From: Salvelinus alpinus
Lineage: Eukaryota > Chordata > Actinopteri > Salmoniformes > Salmonidae
Direction: 5' to 3'
DNA length: 64,000 nt
Assembly (NCBI RefSeq): GCF_045679555.1
Contig: NC_092092.1
Location: 12,965,690 to 13,029,689 of the forward strand
Shown here: positions 46,166 to 59,200 of the stretch, in pieces
How the letters are laid out: each line of letters starts with the position of its first letter
How positions within the stretch are numbered: position 1 is the stretch's first letter
The notes under the pieces: generated by a model
Databases searched by the model: none
What the model was told of the DNA's origin: nothing
What the model saw: only the letters and a program-made list of their open reading frames with translations
Made by a program: the position numbers and the translations under genes

Positions 46166-48468
46166 ATGCCTAGGTTTACATCCACTGTATTCACATCCTA
46201 CCATACCCTTGTCTGTACATTATGCCTTGAATCTATTATTCCGCGCCCAGAAATCTGCTTATTTTACTCTCTGTTCCGAATGCACTAGACAACCAGCTCT
46301 GATAGCCTTTAGCTGTACCTTTATCCTACTCCTCCTCTGTTCCTCTGGTGATGTAGAGGTTAACCCAGGCCCTGCAGGTCCTAGCTCCACTCCCATTCCC
46401 CAGGCGCTCTCGTTTGTTGACTTCTGTACCAGTAAAAGCCTTGGTTTCATGCATGTTAACATTAGAAGCCTTCTCCCTAAGTTTGTTTTATTCACTGATT
46501 TAGCACACTCCGCCAACCCGGATGTCCTACCCGTGTCTGAATCCTGGCTTAGGAAAGCCACCAAAAATCCAGATATTTCCATTCCTAACTATAACATTTT
46601 CCGACAAGATAGAACTGCCAAAGGGGGCGGAGTTGCAATCTACTGCAGAGATAGCCTGCAGAGTTCTGTCATACTATCAAGGTCTGTGCCCAAATAATTC
46701 GAGCTTCTACTTTTAAAAATCCACCTTTTCAGAAACAAGTCTCTCACCATTGCCGCTTGTTATAGACCCCCTTCAGCCCCCAGCTGTGCCCTGGACACCA
46801 TATGTGAATTGATTGCCCCCCATCTATCTTCAGAGTTCGTACTGTTAGGTGACCTAAACTGTTAACACGCCGTCCGTCCTACAATCTAAGCTTGATGCCC
46901 TCAATCTCACACAAATTATCAAGGAACCTACCAGGTACCACCCTAAATCCGGAACCATGGGCACCCTCTTAGATTTCATTCTGACCAACTTGCCCTCTAA
47001 ATACACCTCTGCTGTCTTCAACCAGGATCTCAGCGATCATTGCCTCATTGCCTGCGTACGTAATGGGTCTGCGCTCAAACGACCACCCCTCATCACTGTC
47101 AAATTCTCCCTAAAACACTTCTGCGAGCAGGCCTTTCTAATCGTCCTGGCCCGTGTATCCTGGAAGGATATTGACCTCATCCCGTCAGTAGAGGATGCCT
47201 GGTTGATCTTTAAAAGTGCTTTCCTCTCCATCTTAAATAAGCATGCCCCATTCACAAAATGTAGAACTAAGAACAGATATAGCCCTTGGTGCACCCCAGA
47301 CAAGCACAAAAACATCCTGTGGCATTCTGCGTTAGCATCGAATAGCCCACCCGTAATGCAACTTTTCAGGTAAGTCAGGAACCAAATACTCAGTCAGTTA
47401 GGAAAGCTAAGGCTTGCTTTTTCAAACAGAAATTTGCATCCTGTAGCACTAATTCCAAAACGTTTTGGGACACTGTAAAGTCCATGGAGAATAAGAGCAC
47501 CACCTCCCAGCTGCCCACTGCACTGAGGATAGGAAACATTGTTACCACCGATAAATCTAAGATAATCGATCATTTCAATAAGTATTTTTCTAGGGCTGGC
47601 CATGCTTTCCACCTGTTTACCCCTACCCCGGCCAACATCTCAGCACCCGCTGCAGCAACTTGCCCAACTTCCTCGTAAAACTGACTATCCTTCCGATCCT
47701 TGACTTCGGCGATGTCATTTATAAAATAGCCTCCAACACTCTACTCAGCAAATTGGATGTAGTCTATCACAGTGCCATCCGTTTTATCACCAAAGCCCCA
47801 TATACTACCCACCACTGCGACCTGTATGCTCTCGTTGGCTGGCCCTCAATACATATTCGGCGCCAAACCCACTGGCTCCAGGTCATCTATAAGTCAGCTC
47901 ACTGGTCACGATAACCACACCCACCCGTAGCACGCGCTCCAGCAGGTATATTTCAATGGTCACCCCCAAAGCCAACACTTACTTAGACCGCCTTTCCTTC
48001 CAGTTCTCCGCTGCCAATGACTGGAACAAATTGCAAAAATCACTGAAGCCTTATATCTCCCTCTCTAACTTTAAGCATCAGCTGTCAGAGCAGCTTACCG
48101 ATCACTGTACCTGTACACAGCCAATCTGTAAATAGTACACCCAACTACCTCATCCTCATATTATTACTTATCCTCTTGCTCTTTTGTACCTCAGTATCTC
48201 TACTTGCACATCATCATCTGCACATCTATCACTCCAGTGTTAACGCTGAATTGTAATTATTTCACCTCCATGGCATATTTATTGCCTTACCTCCCTAGTC
48301 TTCTACATTTGCACACACTGTATATAGATTTTTGTATTGTGTTTATGTGTAACTCTGTGTTGTTGTTTTTGTCGCACTGCTTTGCTTTATCTTGGCAAGG
48401 TCACAGATGTAAATGAGAACTTGTTCTCAACTGGCCGACCTGGTTAAATAAAGGTGAAATAAAATAAA
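46166..48468 (+). mobile_element. LINE, plus orientation, RT-deleted
   Basis: The 5' part includes a likely 5' UTR (46166-46330) and ORF2 from DVEVNPGPAGPSS. The 3' end shows GGTTAAATAAAGGTGAAATA and an A-rich tail to 48468. The RT palm is missing: about 47660 joins ATCPTS to LVKLTILPILDFGDVIYKIA. The junction is not the same as in the neighbouring minus copy. Confidence 0.82.
46330..48110 (+). pseudogene. LINE ORF2 endonuclease plus post-RT region, broken
   Basis: Open pieces: endonuclease to 46697 (FMHVNIRSLLPKF, SESWLRKATKNPDISIPNYN), 46957-47373, 47484-47678, and 47660-47914 (RFITKAPYTTHHCDLYALVG). A small deletion removes bases in LLGDLNWDM near 46860. Not functional. Confidence 0.75.
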
Positions 48469-48573
48469 GAAAACTAAATTAGGCCTAGTTCTTTTTTCTA
48501 TTGTGTGACAGTGCAAAGAAAAATAAATAATGGGCTGGTGCCACCAACTGAAAAATGTTTGTCTGGAGCCCCG

Positions 48574-50265
48574 TATAGGGAGATGGGGCTAGGGGTCTCA
48601 TATCTACTGTAGAACATAGGGAGCAGGGGCTATAGGCCTCATACCTACTGTAGAACACAGGGAGCAGGGGCTAGGGGTCTCATATCTACTGTAGAACATA
48701 GGGAGCAGGGGCTAGGGGTCTCATATCTACTGTAGAACATAGGGAGCAGGGGCTAGAGGCCTCATATCTACTGTAGAACATAGGGAGCAGGGGCTAGAGG
48801 CCTCATATCTACTGTAGAACATAGGGAGCAGGGGCTATAGGCCTCATATCTACTGTAGAACATAGGGAGCAGGGGCTAGAGGTCTCATATCTACTGTAGA
48901 ACATAGGGAGCAGGGGCTAGGGGTCTCATATCTACTGTAGAACATAGGGAGCAGGGGCTAGAGGCCTCATATCTACTGTAGAACATAGGGAGCAGGGGCT
49001 ATAGGCCTCATATCTACTGTAGAACATAGGGAGCAGGGGCTAGAGGCCTCATATCTACTGTAGAACATAGGGAGCAGGGGCTAGAGGCCTCATATCTACT
49101 GTAGAACATAGGGAGAAGGGGCTAGGGGTCTCATATCTACTGTAGAACATAGGGAGCAGGGGCTAGAGGCCTCATATCTACTGTAGAACATAGGGAGCAG
49201 GGGCTAGGGGTCTCATATCTTCTGTAGAACATAGGGAGCAGGGGCTAGAGGCCTCATATCTACTGTAGAACATAGGGAGCAGGGGCTAGAGGCCTCATAT
49301 CTACTGTAGAACATAGGGAGCAGGGGCTAGAGGCCTCATATCTACTGTAGAACATAGGGAGCAGGGGCTAGGGGTCTCATATCTACTGTAGAACATAGGG
49401 AGCAGGGGCTAGAGGCCTCATATCTACTGTAGAACATAGGGAGTAGGGGCTAGAGGCCTCATATCTACTGTAGAACATAGGGAGCAGGGGCTAGGGGTCT
49501 CATATCTACTGTAGAACATAGGGAGCAGGGGCTAGAGGCCTCATATCTACTGTAGAACATAGGGAGCAGGGGCTATAGGCCTCATATCTACTGTAGAACA
49601 AAGGGAGCAGGGGCTAGAGCCCTCATATCTACTGTAGAACATAGGGAGCAGGGGCTATAGGCCTCATATCTACTGTAGAACATAGGGAGCAGGGGCTAGA
49701 GGCCTCATATCTACTGTAGAACATAGGGAGCAGGGGCTATAGGCCTCATATCTACTGTAGAACATAGGGAGCAGGGGCTATAGGCCTCATATCTACTGTA
49801 GAACATAGGGAGCAGGGGCTATAGGCCTCATATCTACTGTAGAACATAGGGAGCAGGGGCTAGGGGTCTCATATCTACTGTAGAACATAGGGAGCAGGGG
49901 CTAGGGGTCTCATATCTACTGTAGAACATAGGGAGCAGGGGCTAGAGGTCTCATACCTACTGTAGAACATAGGGAGCAGGGGCTAGAGGCCTCATATCTA
50001 CTGTAGAACATAGGGAGCAGGGGCTAGGGGTCTCATATCTACTGTAGAACATAGGGAGCAGGGGCTAGGGGTCTCATATCTACTGTAGAACATAGGGAGC
50101 AGGGGCCAGAGGCCTCATATCTACTGTAGAACATAGGGAGCAGGGGCTAGGGGTCTCATATCTACTGTAGAACATAGGGAGCAGGGGCTATAGGTCTCAT
50201 ATCTACTGTAGAACATAGGGAGCAGGGGCTAGGGGTCTCATACCTACTGTAGAACATAGGGAGCA
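48574..50265 (+). repeat. 41-bp satellite array, left block
   Basis: About 41 copies of a 41-bp unit containing CATATCTACTGTAGAACATA, then GGGAGCAGGGGCTAGAGGCC. The main variation is AGAGGCC, AGGGGTC or ATAGGCC. Interrupted at 50266 by a LINE. Confidence 0.97.
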
Positions 50266-53217
50266 GTTCGAACTTCTAATTTTAAAAATTAATCTCTCCA
50301 GAAATAAGTCTCTCACTGTTGCCGCCTGCTACCGACCCCCCTCAGCTCCCAGCTGTGCCCTGGACACCATCTGTGAATTGATCGCTCCCCATCTAGCTTC
50401 AGAGTTTGTTCTGTTAGGTGACCTAAACTGGGATATGCTTAACACCCCGGCAGTCCTACAATCCAAGCTTGATGCCCTCAATCTCACACAAATCATCAAG
50501 GAACCCACCAGGTACAACCCTAAATCCGTAAACATGGGCACCCTAATAGACATTATCCTGACCAACCTGCCCTCCAAATACACCTCTGCTGTCTTCAATC
50601 AAGATCTCAGCGATCACTGCCTCATTGCCTGTATCCGCCACGGGTCCGCGGTCAAACGACCACCCCTCATCACTGTCAAACGCTCCCTAAAACACTTCTG
50701 CGAGCAGGCCTTTCTAATCGACCTGGCCCGGGTACCCTGGAAGGATATTGACCTCATCCCGTCAGTTGAGGATGCCTGGTCATTCTTTAAATGTTACTTC
50801 CTCACCATATTAGACAAGCACGCTCCGTTCAAAAAATGCAGAACCAAGAACAGATATAGCCCTTGGTTCACTCCAGACCTGACTGCCCTCGACCAGCACA
50901 AAAACATCCTGTGGCGAACTGCAATAGCATCGAAGAGCCCCCGCGATATGCAACTGTTCAGGGAAGTCAGGAACCAATACACGCAGTCAGTCAGGAAAGC
51001 AAAGGCCAGCTTTTTCAAGCAGAAATTTGCATCCTGTAGCTCTAACTCCAAAAAGTTCTGGGATACTGTAAAGTCCATGGAGAACAAGAGCACCTCCTCC
51101 CAGCTGCCCACTGCACTGAGGCTAGGTAACACGGTCACCACCGATAAATCCGTGATAATCGAAGACTTCAACAAGCATTTCTCAATGGCTGGCCATGCCT
51201 TCCTCCTGGCGACTCCAACCTTGGCCAACAGCCCCGCCCCCCCCGCTGCTACTCGCCCAAGCCTCCCCAGCTTCTCCTTTACCCAAATCCAGATAGCAGA
51301 TGTTCTGAAAGAGCTGGAAAACCTGGACCCATACAAATCAGCTGGGCTTGACAATCTGGACCCCCTATTTCTGAAACTGTCCGCCGCCATTGTCGCACCC
51401 CCTATCACCAGCCTGTTCAACCTCTCCTTCGTATCATCTGAGATCCCCAAGGATTGGAAAGCTGCCGCGGTCATCCCCCTCTTCAAAGGGGGAGACACCC
51501 TGGACCCAAACTGTTACAGACCTATATCCATCCTGCCCTGCCTATCTAAGGTCTTCGAAAGCCAAGTCAACAAACAGATCACTGACCATCTCGAATCCCA
51601 CCGTACCTTCTCCGCTGTGCAATCCGGTTTCCGAGCTGGTCATGGGTGCACCTCAGCCACGCTCAAGGTACTAAACGATATCATAACCGCCATCGATAAA
51701 AGACATTACTGTGCAGCCGTCTTCATCGACCTGGCCAAGGCTTTCGACTCTGTCAATCACCATATTCTTATCGGCAGACTCAGTAGCCTCGGTTTTTCTA
51801 ATGACTGCCTTGCCTGGTTCACCAACTACTTTGCAGACAGAGTTCAGTGTGTCAAATCGGAGGGCATGTTGTCCGGTCCTCTGGCAGTCTCTATGGGGGT
51901 ACCACAGGGTTCAATTCTCGGGCCGACTCTTTTCTCTGTATACATCAATGATGTTGCTCTTGCTGCGGGCGATTCCCTGATCCACCTCTACGCAGACGAC
52001 ACCATTCTATATACTTCCGGCCCTTCCTTGGACACTGTGCTATCTAACCTCCAAACGAGCTTCAATGCCATACAACACTGCTTCCGTGGCCTCCAACTGC
52101 TCTTAAACGCTAGTAAAACCAAATGCATGCTTTTCAACCGTTCGCTGCCTGCACCCGCACGCCCGACTAGCATCACCACCCTGGACGGTTCCGACCTAGA
52201 ATATGTGGACATCTATAAGTACCTAGGTGTCTGGCTAGACTGCAAACTCTCCTTCCAGACTCATATCAAACATCTCCAATCCAAAATCAAATCAAGAATC
52301 GGCTTTCTATTCCGCAACAAAGCCTCCTTCACTCACGCCGCCAAACTTACCCTAGTAAAACTGACTATCCTACCGATCCTCGACTTCGGCGATGTCATCT
52401 ACAAAATAGCTTCCAATACTCTACTCAGCAAACTGGATGCAGTTTATCACAGTGCCATTCGTTTTGTTACTAAAGCACCTTATACGACCCACCACTGCGA
52501 CCTGTATGCCCTAGTCGGCTGGCCCTCGCTACATGTTCGTCGTCAGACCCACTGGCTCCAGGTCATCTACAAGGCTATGCTAGGTAAAGTGCCGCCTTAT
52601 CTCAGTTCACTGGTCACGATGGCTACACCCACCCGCAGCACGCGCTCCAGCAGGTGTATCTCACTGATCATCCCTAAAGCCAAAACCTCATTTGGACGCC
52701 TTTCCTTCCAGTTCTCTGCTGCCTGCGACTGGAACGAATTGCAAAAATCTCTGAAGTTGGAGACTTTTATCTCCCTCAACAACTTTAAAAATCTGCTATC
52801 CGAGCAGCTAACCGATCGCTGCAGCTGTACATAGTCCATCTGTAAACTACCCACCCAATTTACCTACCTCACCCCCCATACTGCTTTTATTTATTTACTT
52901 TTCTGCTCTTTTGCACACCAGTATCTCTTCTTGCACATGATCATCTGATGATTTATCACTCCAGTGTTAATCTGCTAAATTGTAATTATTCGATGTATTG
53001 CCTACCTCATGCCTTTTGCACACATTGTATATAGATTCTCTTTTTTTCTACCATGTTATTGACTTGTTTATTGTTTACTCCATGTGTAACTCTGTGTTGT
53101 CTGTTCACACTGCTATGCTTTATCTTGGCCAGGTCGCAGTTGCAAATGAGAACTTGTTCTCAACTAGCCTACCTGGTTAAATAAAGGTGAAATAAAAATA
53201 AATAAAAAATAAAAAAA
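50266..53217 (+). mobile_element. 5'-truncated LINE inserted in the 41-bp satellite
   Basis: Begins in the middle of the endonuclease and ends with GGTTAAATAAAGGTGAAATA and an AAATAA-type tail. Satellite sequence flanks both sides: the left ends GGGAGCA and the right starts GGGGCTAG, which are adjacent in the repeat unit. No target duplication beyond at most one G. Confidence 0.93.
50267..52834 (+). CDS. LINE ORF2 (endonuclease C-terminus plus reverse transcriptase), 5'-truncated but uninterrupted
   Basis: Open for 855 codons from the truncation point to TAG at 52834; the first ATG comes later, so there is no natural start here. Seen: end of the EEP endonuclease (YRPPSAPS, LLGDLNWDML, LSDHCLIA), then non-LTR RT blocks (IPLFKGGD, CYRPISILPCLSKVFE, FIDLAKAFDSVNHHIL, GVPQGSILGPTLFS, LYADDTILY), and the conserved post-RT region (RFVTKAPYTTHHCDLYALVG). 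The catalytic YADD is intact. It belongs to the same family as the LINEs at 44-48.5 kb, which lack this domain. Likely CR1/L2/Rex-type; clade not certain. Confidence 0.88.
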   Translation, partial: FELLILKINLSRNKSLTVAACYRPPSAPSCALDTICELIAPHLASEFVLLGDLNWDMLNTPAVLQSKLDALNLTQIIKEPTRYNPKSVNMGTLIDIILTNLPSKYTSAVFNQDLSDHCLIACIRHGSAVKRPPLITVKRSLKHFCEQAFLIDLARVPWKDIDLIPSVEDAWSFFKCYFLTILDKHAPFKKCRTKNRYSPWFTPDLTALDQHKNILWRTAIASKSPRDMQLFREVRNQYTQSVRKAKASFFKQKFASCSSNSKKFWDTVKSMENKSTSSQLPTALRLGNTVTTDKSVIIEDFNKHFSMAGHAFLLATPTLANSPAPPAATRPSLPSFSFTQIQIADVLKELENLDPYKSAGLDNLDPLFLKLSAAIVAPPITSLFNLSFVSSEIPKDWKAAAVIPLFKGGDTLDPNCYRPISILPCLSKVFESQVNKQITDHLESHRTFSAVQSGFRAGHGCTSATLKVLNDIITAIDKRHYCAAVFIDLAKAFDSVNHHILIGRLSSLGFSNDCLAWFTNYFADRVQCVKSEGMLSGPLAVSMGVPQGSILGPTLFSVYINDVALAAGDSLIHLYADDTILYTSGPSLDTVLSNLQTSFNAIQHCFRGLQLLLNASKTKCMLFNRSLPAPARPTSITTLDGSDLEYVDIYKYLGVWLDCKLSFQTHIKHLQSKIKSRIGFLFRNKASFTHAAKLTLVKLTILPILDFGDVIYKIASNTLLSKLDAVYHSAIRFVTKAPYTTHHCDLYALVGWPSLHVRRQTHWLQVIYKAMLGKVPPYLSSLVTMATPTRSTRSSRCISLIIPKAKTSFGRLSFQFSAACDWNELQKSLKLETFISLNNFKNLLSEQLTDRCSCT

Positions 53218-56200
53218 GGGGCTAGAGGTCTCATATCTACTGTAGAACATAGGGAGCAGGGGCTAGAGGCCTCATATCTACTGTAGAACATAGGGAGCAG
53301 GGGCTAGAGGCCTCATATCTACTGTAGAACATAGGGAGCAGGGGCTAGAGGCCTCATATCTACTGTAGAACATAGGGAGCAGGGGCTAGAGGCCTCATAT
53401 CTACTGTAGAACATAAGGAGCAGGGGCTAGGGGTCTCATATCTACTGTAGAACATAGGGAGCAGGGGCTAGAGGCCTCATATCTACTGTAGAACATAAGG
53501 AGCAGGGGCTAGGGGTCTCATATCTACTGTAGAACATAGGGAACAGGGGCTAGAGGCCTCATATCTACTGTAGAACATAGGGAGCAGGGGCTAGAGGCCT
53601 CATATCTACTGTAGAACATAAGGAGCAGGGGCTAGGGGTCTCATATCTACTGTAGAACATAGGGAACAGGGGCTAGGGGTCTCATATCTACTGTAGAACA
53701 TAGGGAACAGGGGCTAGGGGTCTCATATATACTGTAGAACATAGGGAGCAGGGGCTAGAGGTCTCATATCTACTGTAGAACATAAGGAGCAGGGGCTAGA
53801 GGTCTCATATCTACTGTAGAACATAGGGAGCAGGGGCTAGAGGCCTCATATCTACTGTAGAACATAGGGAGCAGGGGCTAGATGCCTCATATCCACTGTA
53901 GAACATAGGGAGCAGGGGCTAGAGGCCTCATATCTACTGTAGAACATAGGGAGCAGGGGCTAGAGGCCTCATATCTACTGTAGAACATAGGGAGCAGGGG
54001 CTATAGGCCTCATATCTACTGTAGAACATAGGGAGCAGGGGATAGAGGCCTCATATCTACTGTAGAACATAGGGAGCAGGGGCTAGAGGCCTCATATCTA
54101 CTGTAGAACATAGGGAGCAGGGGCTATAGGCCTCATATCTACTGTAGAACATAGGGAGCAGGGGCTATAGGCCTCATATCTACTGTAGAACATAGGGAGC
54201 AGGGGCTAGGGGTCTCATATCTACTGTAGAACATAGGGAGCAGGGGCTAGAGGTCTCATATCTACTGTAGAACATAGGGAGCAGGGGCTAGGGGTCTCAT
54301 ATCTACTGTAGAACATAGGGAGCAGGGGCTATAGGCCTCATATCTACTGTAGAACATAGGGAGTAGGGGCTAGAGGCCTCATATCTACTGTAGAACATAG
54401 GGAGCAGGGGCTAGGGGTATCATATCTACTGTAGAACATAGGGAGCAGGGGCTAGAGGCCTCATATCTACTGTAGAACATAGGGAGCAGGGGCTAGTCGT
54501 CTCATATCTACTGTAGAACATAGGGAGCAGGGGCTAGAGGTCTCATATCTACTGTAGAACATAGGGAGCAGGGGCTAGGGGTCTCATATCTACTGTAGAA
54601 CATAGGGAGCAGGGGCTATAGGCCTCATATCTACTGTAGAACATAGGGAGCAGGGGCTAGAGGCCTCATATCTACTGTAGAACATAGGGAGCAGGGGCTA
54701 GGGGTATCATATCTACTGTAGAACATAGGGAGCAGGGGCTAGAGGCCTCATATCTACTGTAGAACATAGGGAGCAGGGGCTAGTCGTCTCATATCTACTG
54801 TAGAACATAGGGAGCAGGGGCTAGAGGCCTCATATCTACTGTAGAACATAAGGAGCAGGGGCTAGGGGTCTCATATCTACTGTAGAACATAGGGAGCAGG
54901 GGCTAGAGGCCTCATATCTACTGTAGAACATAGGGAGCAGGGGCTAGAGGTCTCATACCTACTGTAGAACATAGGGAGCAGGGGCTAGGGGTCTCATACC
55001 TACTGTAGAACATAGGGAGCAGGGGCTATAGGCCTCATATCTACTGTAGAACATAGGGAGCAGGGGCTAGGGGTCTCATACCTACTGTAGAACATAGGGA
55101 GCAGGGGCTATAGGCCTCATATCTACTGTAGAACATAGGGAGCAGGGGCTAGAGGTCTCATACCTACTGTAGAACATAGGGAGCAGGGGCTAGAGGCCTC
55201 ATATCTACTGTAGAACATAAGGAGCAGGGGCTAGAGGTCTCATACCTACTGTAGAACATAGGGAGCAGGGGCTAGGGGTCTCATACCTACTGTAGAACAT
55301 AGGGAGCAGGGGCTATAGGCCTCATATCTACTGTAGAACATAAGGAGCAGGGGCTATAGGCCTCATATCTACTGTAGAACATAAGGAGCAGGGGCTAGAG
55401 GCCTCATATCTACTGTAGAACATAAGGAGCAGGGGCTAGAGGTCTCATACCTACTGTAGAACATAGGGAGCAGGGGCTAGGGGTCTCATACCTACTGTAG
55501 AACATAGGGAGCAGGGGCTATAGGCCTCATATCTACTGTAGAACATAGGGAGCAGGGGCTAGGGGTCTCATACCTACTGTAGAACATAGGGAGCAGGGGC
55601 TATAGGCCTCATATCTACTGTAGAACATAGGGAGCAGGGGCTACAGGCCTCATATCTACTGTAGAACATAGGGAGCAGGGGCTAGGGGTATCATATCTAC
55701 TGTAGAACATAGGGAGCAGGGGCTAGAGGCCTCATATCTACTGTAGAACATAGGGAGCAGGGGCTAGTCGTCTCATATCTACTGTAGAACATAGGGAGCA
55801 GGGGCTAGGGGTCTCATACCTACTGTAGAACATAGGGAGCAGGGGCTATAGGCCTCATATCTACTGTAGAACATAGGGAGCAGGGGCTAGGGGTCTCATA
55901 CCTACTGTAGAACATAGGGAGCAGGGGCTAGAGGCCTCATATCTACTGTAGAACATAGGGAGCAGGGGCTAGAGGCCTCATATCTACTGTAGAACATAGG
56001 GAGCAGGGGCTAGAGGCCTCATACCTACTGTAGAACATAGGGAGCAGGGGCTAGAGGCCTCATACCTACTGTAGAACATAGGGAGCAGGGGCTAGGGGTC
56101 TCATATCTACTGTAGAACATAGGGAGCAGGGGCTAGGGGTCTCATATCTACTGTAGAACATAGGGAGCAGGGGCTAGAGGCCTCATATCTACTGTAGAAC

Positions 56201-59200
56201 ATAGGGAGCAGGGGCTAGAGGCCTCATACCTACTGTAGAACATAGGGAGCAGGGGCTAGAGGCCTCATATCTACTGTAGAACATAGGGAGCAGGGGCTAG
56301 GGGTCTCATATCTACTGTAGAACATAGGGAGCAGGGGCTATAGGCCTCATATCTACTGTAGAACATAGGGAGCAGGGGCTAGAGGCCTCATATCTGCTGT
56401 AGAACATAGGGAGCAGGGGCTAGAGGCCTCATATCTACTGTAGAACATAAGGAGCAGGGGCTAGGGGTCTCATATCTACTGTAGAACATAGGGAGCAGGG
56501 GCTAGAGGCCTCATATCTACTGTAGAACATAAGGAGCAGGGGCTAGGGGTCTCATATCTACTGTAGAACATAGGGAGCAGGGGCTAGAGGCCTCATATCT
56601 ACTGTAGAACATAAGGAGCAGGGGCTAGGGGTCTCATATCTACTGTAGAACATAGGGAGCAGGGGCTAGAGGCCTCATATCTACTGTAGAACATAGGGAG
56701 CAGGGGCTAGAGGCCTCATATCTACTGTAGAACATAAGGAGCAGGGGCTAGGGGTCTCATATCTACTGTAGAACATAAGGAGCAGGGGCTAGGGGTCTCA
56801 TATCTACTGTAGAACATAGGGAACAGGGGCTAGGGGTCTCATATCTACTGTAGAACATAGGGAGCAGGGGCTAGAGGCCTCATATCTACTGTAGAACATA
56901 GGGAGCAGGGGCTAGAGGTCTCATATCTACTGTAGAACATAAGGAGCAGGGGCTAGAGGTCTCATATCTACTGTAGAACATAGGGAGCAGGGGCTAGAGG
57001 CCTCATATCTACTGTAGAACATAGGGAGCAGGGGCTAGAGGCCTCATATCCACTGTAGAACATAGGGAGCAGGGGCTAGAGGCCTCATATCTACTGTAGA
57101 ACATAGGGAGCAGGGGCTAGAGGCCTCATATCTACTGTAGAACATAGGGAGCAGGGGCTATAGGCCTCATATCTACTGTAGAACATAGGGAGCAGGGGAT
57201 AGAGGCCTCATATCTACTGTAGAACATAGGGAGCAGGGGCTAGAGGCCTCATATCTACTGTAGAACATAGGGAGCAGGGGCTATAGGCCTCATATCTACT
57301 GTAGAACATAGGGAGCAGGGGCTATAGGCCTCATATCTACTGTAGAACATAGGGAGCAGGGGCTAGAGGTCTCATATCTACTGTAGAACATAGGGAGCAG
57401 GGGCTAGAGGCCTCATATCTACTGTAGAACATAGGGAGCAGGGGCTAGGGGTCTCATATCTACTGTAGAACATAGGGAGCAGGGGCTAGAGGTCTCATAT
57501 CTACTGTAGAACATAGGGAGCAGGGGCTAGGGGTCTCATATCTACTGTAGAACATAGGGAGCAGGGGCTATAGGCCTCATATCTACTGTAGAACATAGGG
57601 AGCAGGGGCTAGAGGCCTCATATCTACTGTAGAACATAGGGAGCAGGGGCTAGGGGTATCATATCTACTGTAGAACATAGGGAGCAGGGGCTAGAGGCCT
57701 CATATCTACTGTAGAACATAGGGAGCAGGGGCTAGGGGTCTCATATCTACTGTAGAACATAGGGAGCAGGGGCTAGAGGCCTCATATCTACTGTAGAACA
57801 TAGGGAGCAGGGGCTAGGTGTCTCATATCTACTGTAGAACATAGGGAGCAGGGGCTAGAGGCCTCATATCTACTGTAGAACATAGGCAGCAGGGGCTAGG
57901 TGTCTCGTATCTACTGTAGAACATAGGGAGCAGGGGCTAGAGGCCTCATATCTACTGTAGAACATAGGGAGCAGGGGCTAGGGGTCTCATATCTACTGTA
58001 GAACATAGGGAGCAGGGGCTAGAGGTCTCATACCTACTGTAGAACATAGGGAGCAGGGGCTAGAGGCCTCATATCTACTGTAGAACATAGGGAGCAGGGG
58101 CTAGAGGCCTCATATCTACTGTAGAACATAGGGAGCAGGGGCTAGGTGTCTCATATCTACTGTAGAACATAGGGAGCAGGGGCTAGAGGCCTCATATCTA
58201 CTGTAGAACATAGGGAGCAGGGGCTAGGGGTCTCATATCTACTGTAGAACATAGGGAGCAGGGGCTAGAGGTCTCATATCTACTGTAGAACATAGGGAGC
58301 AGGGGCTAGAGGCCTCATATCTACTGTAGAACATAGGGAGCAGGGGCTAGGGGTCTCATATCTACTGTAGAACATAGGGAGCAGGGGCTAGAGGTCTCAT
58401 ATCTACTGTAGAACATAGGGAGCAGGGGCTAGGGGTCTCATATCTACTGTAGAACATAGGGAGCAGGGGCTATAGGCCTCATATCTACTGTAGAACATAG
58501 GGAGCAGGGGCTAGAGGCCTCATATCTACTGTAGAACATAGGGAGCAGGGGCTAGGGGTATCATATCTACTGTAGAACATAGGGAGCAGGGGCTAGAGGC
58601 CTCATATCTACTGTAGAACATAGGGAGCAGGGGCTAGGGGTCTCATATCTACTGTAGAACATAGGGAGCAGGGGCTAGAGGCCTCATATCTACTGTAGAA
58701 CATAGGGAGCAGGGGCTAGGTGTCTCATATCTACTGTAGAACATAGGGAGCAGGGGCTAGAGGCCTCATATCTACTGTAGAACATAGGGAGCAGGGGCTA
58801 GGTGTCTCGTATCTACTGTAGAACATAGGGAGCAGGGGCTATAGGCCTCATATCTACTGTAGAACATAGGGAGCAGGGGCTAGGGGTCTCATATCTACTG
58901 TAGAACATAGGGAGCAGGGGCTAGAGGTCTCATACCTACTGTAGAACATAGGGAGCAGGGGCTAGAGGCCTCATATCTACTGTAGAACATAGGGAGCAGG
59001 GGCTAGAGGCCTCATATCTACTGTAGAACATAGGGAGCAGGGGCTAGGTGTCTCATATCTACTGTAGAACATAGGGAGCAGGGGCTAGAGGCCTCATATC
59101 TACTGTAGAACATAGGGAGCAGGGGCTAGGGGTCTCATATCTACTGTAGAACATAGGGAGCAGGGGCTAGAGGTCTCATACCTACTGTAGAACATAGGGA

